Shown: in pieces, positions 1-6,334 of the stretch | Layout: each line of letters begins with the position of its first letter | Position numbering within the stretch: position 1 is the first letter of the stretch | Source: Desulfobacterales bacterium | Lineage (GTDB): Bacteria > Desulfobacterota > Desulfobacteria > Desulfobacterales > JAUWMJ01 | DNA length: 12,818 nucleotides | Direction of reading: 5' to 3' | NCBI GenBank assembly: GCA_030613225.1 | Contig: JAUWMJ010000028.1 | Location: 1-12,818 of the forward strand | Notes under the pieces: model-generated | Told to the model about the DNA's origin: nothing | Database searches by the model: none | The model's input: the letters and a program-made list of their open reading frames with translations, nothing else | Translations under genes and position numbers: made by a program

Positions 1-47
1 CGCTGTACGAAGCATTCAGGCAAAGGGGGATCGACAAGAGTAAATAA
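1..47 (+). CDS. Possible 3' end of a truncated upstream gene
   Basis: The frame starting at base 3 is open from the window edge to a TAA at 45-47 and reads LYEAFRQRGIDKSK. The mixed charged and hydrophobic composition looks like a genuine protein C-terminus, and non-coding repeat DNA begins soon afterwards. The other two forward frames look less protein-like. Only 14 residues are visible, so no family can be named. The gene would point the same way as the exonuclease fusion, about 380 bases upstream of it. Confidence 0.35.
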   Translation, partial: LYEAFRQRGIDKSK

Positions 48-140
48 TCAACGCCTGTCGAAGATCCCGTTATTCGGGGAAGGACGTAACATTGATTTGC
101 CCCTCTGGGCTGTAGGTTACACTATATTAAAAGTGACTAA

Positions 141-164
141 ATCCGCCAAAGTACGGTGGCGGAT
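141..164. repeat. Perfect 8-bp hairpin inside the left arm
   Basis: ATCCGCCA at 141-148 pairs exactly with TGGCGGAT at 157-164 around an 8-nt loop. It sits between two ACTTTAG-type units, where the right arm has no counterpart, so it looks inserted or retained in one arm only. Confidence 0.6.
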
Positions 165-257
165 AAAGTGAGCTAAAGTGCCTAAAGTTGTGGTGTCGCT
201 TAGCTCCGGTCTTCGCCTTTGGCTACGCACCGGCAAGCCATCTTCGCCTCTTGTCAC

Positions 258-310
258 GGCGTAACCAAAGGCGAAGCCTGATTGGCTACGCCTTGGCAAG
301 CCATTTTTTT
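258..310 (+). terminator. GC-rich hairpin followed by T7, possible terminator
   Basis: Bases 258-268 pair with 282-292 (10 of 11), and the loop contains a further AGGC-GAA-GCCT stem at 269-279. A run of seven T residues lies at 304-310, about 11 nt past the stem, which is farther than in a classical intrinsic terminator. It could end transcription of the gene finishing at 47, or simply be part of the repeat element. The hairpin is seen; its function is inferred. Confidence 0.3.
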
Positions 311-411
311 ATAAAAATAAAATAGACAGAATTCCTTAACTTTAGGCACTTTAGACACTTTAGTTCACTTTAGTCACTCTTATTTACTCAAGCAAAAACA
401 ATTATTTCTGA

Positions 412-430
412 CCATGCCCAAAGGACATGG
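412..430 (+). promoter_or_regulatory. Hairpin covering the start codon and SD of the exonuclease fusion
   Basis: CCATGCCC at 412-419 and GGACATGG at 423-430 form an 8-bp stem with one mismatch and an AAA loop. The stem contains the AAGGA at 421-425 and the ATG at 427. The AAGGA lies only 1 nt from that ATG, so it is badly spaced for it. In-frame ATGs at 451 and 472 are alternatives but have no clear ribosome binding site. Confidence 0.35.
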
Positions 431-2622
431 TTTTAAAAAATCGAACAAAAATGAAGCAAAATAATAAATTTATGTGGTTTGCAGTAGTTTCTATTGCATT
501 TACCTTACTTTTTATAATCAGTCTTGCTTTTTTGTTCTGGCACCAGCTTTTGCCGGGAGAGCAGTTATTTTTGAAAGACCTTATAGAGCGGAATTTTTTA
601 TATGTATTTACAGCTGTTTTTCTATTGCTGGCTGGCCTGGGGTTCGGTCTTGACTGGGTGTTTCGTTTCTATATTCTTCCACTGGACAAACTTACCGAAG
701 AAACCATCTTGATTAATTCGGTCAACCCATCCCATCGTATTCATCCTGAAGGAGGCGGGGAAGTGGTGCGTCTTGCCAAAGTTATAAACGAATGGGCGGA
801 ACACTTTGAAGAATTACAAAACAACATAGAAAAAAGAATCCGGCAGGCAAAATCAGAATCCGAAGAAGAAAAAAATATTCTGGCAGCAATAATGGCTGAA
901 TTGCCTGAGGGTGTATTAATCTGTAACAGGGAAGGACAGATTCTTTTATACAACAAACGGGCCAAAAGGTTTCTTATCGGTGATAAAGATAACAGCTTTC
1001 ATGAAGCTGTTGGCGGAAATGAATCGGGCCGTTTTATCGGACTTGGGCGGTCGGTTTTCAGCATAATTGATAAAAATCTCATTGTACATGCCGTAGACGA
1101 GATTGCCGATAAATTAAAGCGCAAGGAAAACGACGTGGCTTCTTATTTTGTTGTTGCAGATAATCAAGACCGTCTTTTGCGTGTTGAGGCAGTCCCTATT
1201 CTCAATAATCAGAGGGAATTTAAAGGTTTTATCCTTACTCTTCACGATATCACACAGCAATTCGAATCCGACAGCAGGATAGATTCACTTTTGCAATCTC
1301 TAAGAAGGGGAATCAGGGGATCACTTGCCAGTGTGCGTGCAGCTATTGAAGCGATTCGTGAATTTCCGGATATGGACAGGTTTCAACTCGATATTTTCAG
1401 AAAAATTATACATAAAGAATCACTGATAATCGGTAAGATAGTTGACAAAGCCGATTCAGATTCTATTTCCCGTATTCGCACCAGGTGGCCGCTGGTTCAA
1501 ATGAAGGCTAAAGACATGCTTGAAGTTATCAAACGAAAAACAAAAGAGCGGCTTGACATGCAAATTAATATAGAAAAATGCAGCGAAAAAATCAGGATTC
1601 AGGTCGATAGTTACTCAATAGTTTTAGCCACGCTTTTTTTGCTGCATAAGTTAAAAAAAGAGACTAATGTTAAAGAATTTGACTGTATATTTGAAAAGAA
1701 AGGGCAGTTTATCAATCTTGATCTGCTGTGGCACGGCAGTCCTGTTAAAATTGAAATGCTTAAAAAATGGGATGAACAGTTTATTTCCATTGAAAATGAA
1801 AGCATACCTTTAACTTTAAAAGAAGTCATCAAACATCATGATGGAGAGATCTGGTCTTATTCATGTAAAGATTCCAGGAAATCTTATCTTAGATTACTCC
1901 TTCCGGCCATCGAAGTTTCGGAGCCGAAACATTTATCAAGCCCGACAATCTTGCCTGAAAGCAGACCGGAATTTTATGACTTCGATTTGTTTAATCAGCC
2001 TGGACAAAATACTAAGCTGGATAACCGCTCTTTAGATGAACTTTCATATACTGTTTTTGATACGGAAACAACCGGGTTGAATCCTTCTCAAGGAGATGAG
2101 ATAATTTCAATCGGAGCCATACGTATTATAAATTGCAATCTGCTGAATGAAGAAAATTTCGATCAGTTAATAGATCCCAGACGATCATTGCCTTTTGAAT
2201 CGATACAGATACATGGCATTAAACCTGACATGCTTCATAACCAGCCCTACATCGAAAAAGTGCTTCCTTTATTTCACAAATTTTCTGAAGATACTATCCT
2301 TGTTGCACATAATGCAGCATTTGATATGCGCATGTTGCAGGTAAAAGAGGAAAAGACAGGTGTTAAATTCTCGAATCCTGTATTGGATACTCTGCTTCTT
2401 TCTTCTGTTGTTCATCCTTTTCAGGAAGATCACAACCTGGAAGCAATAGCTGAAAGATTGGGGGTAAGTATTGTCGGCAGGCATACAGCTTTAGGTGATG
2501 CTATTGCAGCAGGTGAGATTTTTCTTAAATTAATTCCGCTTCTGGCTAAACAGGGGATACACACTTTAAAAGAAGCCAGGCTTGCTTCCAGAAAGACCTT
2601 TTACGCTCGAAAGAAATACTGA
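427..2622 (+). CDS. Membrane HAMP-PAS, degenerate histidine-kinase-like protein fused to DEDDh 3'-5' exonuclease
   Basis: The 731-residue protein has two N-terminal membrane helices (about 16-38 and 57-84) separated by a short loop, then a HAMP-like segment (81-135), a coiled coil, and a PAS-like domain (about 149-280). A DHp-like helix follows at about 285-340. Its H-box is degenerate: Arg294 occupies the position of the phospho-accepting His in the R-G-I-R-G-S-L-A-S-V-R stretch. The next region resembles a kinase ATPase domain but lacks recognisable G1 and G2 glycine boxes. The C-terminus (about 540-715) is a complete DnaQ-type exonuclease with D545-T-E547, H628-N...D633, and H686...D691. 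It is probably a membrane sensor controlling a cytoplasmic nuclease; the substrate is unknown. The start at 427 is uncertain (451 and 472 are alternatives). It converges with the symporter-kinase gene. Domains are seen; the signalling role is inferred. Confidence 0.85.
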   Translation: MVLKNRTKMKQNNKFMWFAVVSIAFTLLFIISLAFLFWHQLLPGEQLFLKDLIERNFLYVFTAVFLLLAGLGFGLDWVFRFYILPLDKLTEETILINSVNPSHRIHPEGGGEVVRLAKVINEWAEHFEELQNNIEKRIRQAKSESEEEKNILAAIMAELPEGVLICNREGQILLYNKRAKRFLIGDKDNSFHEAVGGNESGRFIGLGRSVFSIIDKNLIVHAVDEIADKLKRKENDVASYFVVADNQDRLLRVEAVPILNNQREFKGFILTLHDITQQFESDSRIDSLLQSLRRGIRGSLASVRAAIEAIREFPDMDRFQLDIFRKIIHKESLIIGKIVDKADSDSISRIRTRWPLVQMKAKDMLEVIKRKTKERLDMQINIEKCSEKIRIQVDSYSIVLATLFLLHKLKKETNVKEFDCIFEKKGQFINLDLLWHGSPVKIEMLKKWDEQFISIENESIPLTLKEVIKHHDGEIWSYSCKDSRKSYLRLLLPAIEVSEPKHLSSPTILPESRPEFYDFDLFNQPGQNTKLDNRSLDELSYTVFDTETTGLNPSQGDEIISIGAIRIINCNLLNEENFDQLIDPRRSLPFESIQIHGIKPDMLHNQPYIEKVLPLFHKFSEDTILVAHNAAFDMRMLQVKEEKTGVKFSNPVLDTLLLSSVVHPFQEDHNLEAIAERLGVSIVGRHTALGDAIAAGEIFLKLIPLLAKQGIHTLKEARLASRKTFYARKKY

Positions 2623-2867
2623 TTCTGGTTGCTCCAGGCTTCGCCTTTGGCTACGCCCCGGCAAGCGTTGCTGGATGCTCGATACTGGTTTCTCGATGCT
2701 GGTTACTCGATACTGGATGCTGGTTTCTCGATACTGGATACTCGATACTGGATGCTGGTTACTTGTTGCTGGATACTGGATACTCGTTACTCGCTTGCCT
2801 TCGTAGCCGAAGGCGAAGCCTGGTCGGTGCTGGATGCTGGATGCTGCGTGCTGGTTACTCGATAATG
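2621..2867. repeat. Heptanucleotide array (G-A/T-T-N-C-T-G/C) with flanking inverted repeats
   Basis: Two heptamers (2621-2634) begin inside the stop codon of the exonuclease fusion. Eighteen contiguous 7-nt units then fill 2667-2792 with no change of phase, and six more lie at 2826-2867. Variation is confined mostly to positions 2 (A/T), 4 (A/G/T) and 7 (G/C), with GATACTG as consensus. The 18-unit block is bracketed by inverted repeats, 2634-2666 and 2793-2823, matching at about 28 of 33 positions. Because 7 is not a multiple of 3, all frames read as long tyrosine-, leucine- and tryptophan-rich nonsense ORFs. Together with the next repeat this accounts for the gap between the convergent genes. 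Confidence 0.85.
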
Positions 2868-2902
2868 GATAGGAAAAGCGGTTCGGGGTGGTTATTAACC
2901 GT

Positions 2903-2938
2903 GAACCTTGAACCCATGAACCTTGAACCTGGAATGCT
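2903..2938. repeat. Short GAACCTT heptamer array abutting the kinase stop codon
   Basis: Five units run from 2903 to 2938: GAACCTT, an 8-nt variant, GAACCTT, GAACCTG and GAATGCT. The last unit overlaps the TAG stop (2937-2939) of the reverse-strand symporter-kinase by two bases. The period is 7 nt but the sequence is unrelated to the GATACTG array a few dozen bases away. Bases 2868-2902 between them show nothing recognisable. Confidence 0.7.
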
Positions 2939-5645
2939 AAAGCGGCAGTGTAAACGAAAAGGTTGAACCTTTTCCGGGCTTGCTTTTGACCCGGATTTTT
3001 CCTTTATGAAAATCGATAATTCGCTTGGTAATTGCAAGTCCAAGGCCGCTTCCCGGCGGACGTCCCGTAGAAGTATCTTTAACCTGCTGAAATTCCTGAA
3101 AGATAATCTTCTGGTCCTTCCGGCTGATTCCGATTCCGTTATCTCTCACATTGACTTTCAGATGATCCGATTTAGCTGTAAGATTTATGGATATAACACC
3201 CTGGTCGCTGTCGCAGAATTTTATTGAATTGGAAATAAGATTTACCATAACCTGAATCAACCGATCTTTATCTCCATCAATCAAAGGGAATGAATCTGGG
3301 AGGTTGGATTCAATCTTAACCTTTTTATCCTGTATCAAACGGCTTGTAGCCAAAATAGCATCTTTAATGACCTCTCTAAAGTCAACCCGGGAAATTTCCC
3401 ATTCCATCCTGCCTGATTCGATCTTCTGGAAATCCAACACCTGAACGATAAGCCTGGTTAACCTCTCGCTTTCCTTGATAATAATTCCTAAAAAGTTTTT
3501 TTGCTGTGCTGCATCAATATCAGGATTATCATAAAGTATTTCTGATATAGATCGCACAGATGTCAGTGGGGTGCGCAATTCATGTGTGACCGTTGAAATA
3601 AACTCGTCTTTTAATCTATCAAGTTCCTTCAGGCGTTGATTAGCGGCTTTAAGTTCAGCTGTTGCTCTTTCCAGTTCATGGCTGTATGCAATAATCACCC
3701 GTGTTTCATCAAGAATATCCATCACTTCGTCTATACCAAGGGGTTCTTCTTTAACAACAGATGATACCATAACACGTGCCGAGGCCGAACCTATAGCCCC
3801 TGCCAGCAATTTTTCGGCATAACTGACCATATCGGCATCAGCCGTTAAACCTTCTTTCCAGTTGATATTATGCGAAGCGGCATAAGCGGATAATGCTTTA
3901 TCTGTATTTTGTTCTCCCAAAAAACGTTTTAAAAGGGATGTAAGGTCAGTAATGGATGCTGTTCCTCTCCAGAAAGATGATTTTTCATACTTTTCCGAAT
4001 ACTTAAACACGTCTACGAAAAAAGCGGCCTGAGTATGTTCAATTGCGCTTGCACGACTGAAAAGTGAGACTCCTATGTAAGCTGTAATATTGATAAGCAT
4101 ACTCCAGAAAACTGCATGTGTGATATGATCAAAGCCCTGGAGGCCGAACAGTTGAAAAGGTCTAAGCAGCTCAAGGCTAAAAGGACCCTCGGCAATGAAC
4201 TTTTCAGGCAGAAATCCTGCCTGAACCAGGGAAGGAAAAACAAGGGTGTATGCCCAGACCAGAAAACCTAGAACCAGCCCGCTTAATACACCGGATCGCG
4301 TCCCGCCTTTCCAGAATATACCCCCTAAAATAGCCGGGGCAAACTGTGCAACAGCAGCAAATGAGACAAGCCCAATGGAAACCAGGGTATAATATTCACC
4401 GATCAAACGAAAATAAGCATAACCAAAAAGTAGTACCAGTATGATACTCCCCCGGCGAATAAATAAAAGAAAGCTGCTCAAGTCACCACGTCCGGCAAGA
4501 TTAATAAATTGGAGACGCAGCAGCACCGGCATAACAAGATCGTTACAGATCATAGTGGAAAGAGCGATGGTTGCAAATATCACCATGCCGGTTGCGGCAG
4601 ACATTCCTCCTATGAAAACAAACAGTGCCAGGCTTTGTTGATGATGTGCCATTGGGAGGGTTAAGACAAAAGTGTCTGCATCTACGCTTCCGTTGGTGAA
4701 ATGGAGTACACCTCCAAAAGCGATTGGCAGAACAAAAATATTTATGGCCAGTAAATATAAGGGGAAAAGCCAGATGGCTTTTTTTAAATGGTCTTCATTT
4801 ACATTTTCAACAACTGCCACTTGAAATTGACGGGGCAGGAATAATATGGACATCATTGAAAGAAAAATATATATGCTCCAGTTAATATATGAACCGGCCC
4901 AGATTCCTATGGTAAGCGACTGTTTTAATTCGGGTATTGCTTCGGCCCTTTCAATTATATCACCAAAACCGTTGTAAATTCCGTATGTAACAAATATGCC
5001 GGCGGCAAGGAAAGCTAACAGTTTTACTATCGACTCAAATGCAATAGCCGCAACCAGACCTTCATGGCGTTCAGTTGCATCAAGATGGCGTGTTCCAAAA
5101 AGGATGGTAAAAACTGCCAATATCAATGCAATATAAAATGCAGTGTCTTTAAGGACAGGCATTTCTGCGAAATGGCTCGGCATATTGATCAGCGGATACC
5201 CCTTTAAGATCATAAAGCTTGTTGAAATAGCCTTTAGCTGAAGTGAAATATACGGGATGATACCCAAAACGGCAATAATGGTAACCACACTCCCCAATGT
5301 TGAGCTCTTGCCGTATCGGGAAGCAATAAAATCAGCTATGGAGGTGATATGGTGTATCTTGCTTATTCGTATGATCTTTCGCAGCACAAGCCACCCTAAT
5401 GCCGCCATAAGGGTAGGGCCGATATAGATAGGCAGGAAACCCAGGCCTGTGACTGCTGCACGGCCAACGCTGCCATAAAAAGTCCAGGCTGTGCAGTAAA
5501 CAGCCATGGAGAGAGTATAAATATACGGATTGCTGATAATGCTGCGGCCGATTTTTGCATGTCTGTCACCAAAATATGCGATGGCAAAAAGCAGGCCCAT
5601 ATAACCGAAGGAAAAGAAAAGTATGGCTTCTGTTTTTAGCATCAT
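2937..5645 (-). CDS. SSF/SLC5 sodium-solute symporter fused to STAC domain and sensor histidine kinase (CbrA-like)
   Basis: Residues 1 to about 535 form a sodium/solute symporter core with roughly 13 hydrophobic helices. A STAC-type linker domain follows (from about W559 to 650), then a coiled coil (653-682). The kinase is intact: His688 in THELRTPL, N-box Asn802/Asn806, G1 D835-NGIGI, an F-box at FQEF, and G2 GSGLGLA at 865-871. The family (Pseudomonas CbrA and relatives) couples substrate transport or sensing to phosphorylation of a response regulator. No receiver domain is fused and no regulator lies in the window, so the partner is elsewhere. The ATG at 5645 directly follows the TGA of the small membrane gene, so the two are co-transcribed and probably translationally coupled. 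The transported or sensed solute cannot be read from the sequence. Confidence 0.92.
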   Translation of the reverse strand: MMLKTEAILFFSFGYMGLLFAIAYFGDRHAKIGRSIISNPYIYTLSMAVYCTAWTFYGSVGRAAVTGLGFLPIYIGPTLMAALGWLVLRKIIRISKIHHITSIADFIASRYGKSSTLGSVVTIIAVLGIIPYISLQLKAISTSFMILKGYPLINMPSHFAEMPVLKDTAFYIALILAVFTILFGTRHLDATERHEGLVAAIAFESIVKLLAFLAAGIFVTYGIYNGFGDIIERAEAIPELKQSLTIGIWAGSYINWSIYIFLSMMSILFLPRQFQVAVVENVNEDHLKKAIWLFPLYLLAINIFVLPIAFGGVLHFTNGSVDADTFVLTLPMAHHQQSLALFVFIGGMSAATGMVIFATIALSTMICNDLVMPVLLRLQFINLAGRGDLSSFLLFIRRGSIILVLLFGYAYFRLIGEYYTLVSIGLVSFAAVAQFAPAILGGIFWKGGTRSGVLSGLVLGFLVWAYTLVFPSLVQAGFLPEKFIAEGPFSLELLRPFQLFGLQGFDHITHAVFWSMLINITAYIGVSLFSRASAIEHTQAAFFVDVFKYSEKYEKSSFWRGTASITDLTSLLKRFLGEQNTDKALSAYAASHNINWKEGLTADADMVSYAEKLLAGAIGSASARVMVSSVVKEEPLGIDEVMDILDETRVIIAYSHELERATAELKAANQRLKELDRLKDEFISTVTHELRTPLTSVRSISEILYDNPDIDAAQQKNFLGIIIKESERLTRLIVQVLDFQKIESGRMEWEISRVDFREVIKDAILATSRLIQDKKVKIESNLPDSFPLIDGDKDRLIQVMVNLISNSIKFCDSDQGVISINLTAKSDHLKVNVRDNGIGISRKDQKIIFQEFQQVKDTSTGRPPGSGLGLAITKRIIDFHKGKIRVKSKPGKGSTFSFTLPL

Positions 5646-5873
5646 TCATCTCTTTTCGAGAAATTGCGGTGTGGTCTCTTTGCTGAACCTTGTGATTAAA
5701 TAAATAAAGACGATAAATATTAACCAGATTGAAAAAATATAAAGGTATAACAACGGGATGCCGAATACTATAACCTTGAGGTTGAACAAAGACAGGATGG
5801 GAAAGTTGAACAGTAGACAACCGAGCAGAAAAAGACCGACCAGTCTTTTACCTTTTACTTTATCATTTGGCAT
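5646..5873 (-). CDS. Small two-helix membrane protein preceding the symporter-kinase
   Basis: This 75-residue protein has two hydrophobic helices (about 11-30 and 35-62), a basic N-terminus and a charged C-terminal tail ending LEKR. Small membrane proteins of this kind (for example the DUF3311 and DUF4212 families) are often encoded just upstream of SSF-type symporters, and the FNFPILSLFN and FGIPLLYLY stretches fit that type. The exact family is not certain. Its TGA is immediately followed by the ATG of the symporter-kinase. The ATG at 5873 was chosen because a strong promoter at 5881-5909 would start transcription almost on it. A TTG at 5909 would add 12 residues, and a GAGGG precedes it. 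It is likely an accessory or stabilising subunit of the transporter part. Confidence 0.72.
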   Translation of the reverse strand: MPNDKVKGKRLVGLFLLGCLLFNFPILSLFNLKVIVFGIPLLYLYIFSIWLIFIVFIYLITRFSKETTPQFLEKR

Positions 5874-5880
5874 GGTTTCT

Positions 5881-5909
5881 TTTATAGAATAAAGGTAAGC
5901 GGGTGTCAA
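5881..5909 (-). promoter_or_regulatory. Near-consensus sigma-70 promoter for the membrane protein and symporter-kinase pair
   Basis: On the reverse strand TTGACA (5909-5904) is followed after exactly 17 nt by TATAAA (5886-5881), one base from the TATAAT consensus. Transcription would start near 5874, leaving essentially no leader before the ATG at 5873. It lies just outside the repeat region that begins at about 5921. Confidence 0.65.
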
Positions 5910-5920
5910 TGACCCTCTTC

Positions 5921-6320
5921 TAATTGAATATTGAAGATTGAAGATTGAAGATTGGTGGAAGTCGCTTTGCTATGTCATTATAATTAAAATCGATAGAATA
6001 CATTAAATTTTCAATGGAAATATGGTTTATGGTATTTACAATTAATTGAATATTGAATATTAAAGATTGAAGATTGAAGATTGGTGGAAGTCGCTTTGCT
6101 ATGTCATTATAATTAAAATCGATAGAATACATTAAATCTTCAATATACAATCGTAAATTTTCAATGGAAATATGGTTTATGGTATTTAGAATTAATTGAA
6201 GATTGAATATTGAAGATTGAAGATTGGTGGAAGTCGCTTCGCTCTGTCATTATAATTAAAATCGATAGGATACATTAAATTTTCAATATACAATCGTAAA
6301 TCTTCAATGGAAATACGGTT
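5921..6320. repeat. Three tandem copies of a GAAGATT-bounded repeat with a 55-bp core
   Basis: Cores lie at 5954-6008, 6083-6137 and 6226-6280; each starts GGTGGAAGTCGCTT and ends CATTAAAT, and they differ at only a few positions. Each is preceded by several 7-nt GAAGATT-type units and followed by partly inverted AATCTTCAAT sequences. Units starting TAATTGAA at 5921, 6043 and 6193 also carry a flank beginning TCAATGGAAATA (6011, 6161 and 6304), so the block looks tandemly duplicated. Copy 1 lacks about 21 nt present in copies 2 and 3. A 76-codon reverse frame here is only the duplicated repeat read twice. This explains the gene-free stretch 5910-6334. Confidence 0.85.
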
Positions 6321-6334
6321 ACTAAAAAATCAAA

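Larger units (their letters stand above)
128..382. repeat. 255-bp nested inverted-repeat element (MITE-like) upstream of the exonuclease fusion
   Basis: The ends are inverted repeats: 128-141 matches the reverse complement of 369-382 at 13 of 14 positions. Further in, 173-189 (CTAAAGTGCCTAAAGTT) is perfectly inverted at 338-354. Both arms are built from an ACTTTAG-type unit with a spacing of about 9 nt. The left arm is interrupted by a hairpin at 141-164, and the centre (206-292) holds a GC-rich inverted repeat. No convincing protein is encoded; a 60-codon reverse frame over this stretch is compositionally implausible. With its flanks, this accounts for the gene-free stretch 48-426. Confidence 0.65.

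Noticed and set aside
117..299. 60-codon reverse frame upstream of the exonuclease fusion
   Set aside because: It lies entirely within the inverted-repeat element and has an arginine-rich composition explained by the GC-rich arms.
2621..2867. Diversity-generating retroelement or phase-variable coding repeat
   Set aside because: No reverse transcriptase, template repeat or adjacent variable gene is present, and the array lies outside coding frames.
2582..2966. Several overlapping open frames of 67-78 codons rich in Leu, Tyr, Trp and Asp
   Set aside because: They arise because the heptamer array reads open in every frame; they lack ribosome binding sites and have a purely repeat-driven composition.
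5920..6150. 76-codon reverse frame with an internal duplication
   Set aside because: It is the 55-bp-core repeat translated twice; the duplication is at DNA level and continues outside the frame.
5921..6320. CRISPR array
   Set aside because: The repeat units are long (about 120-150 nt), only three in number, with spacers that are not unique and no cas genes nearby.
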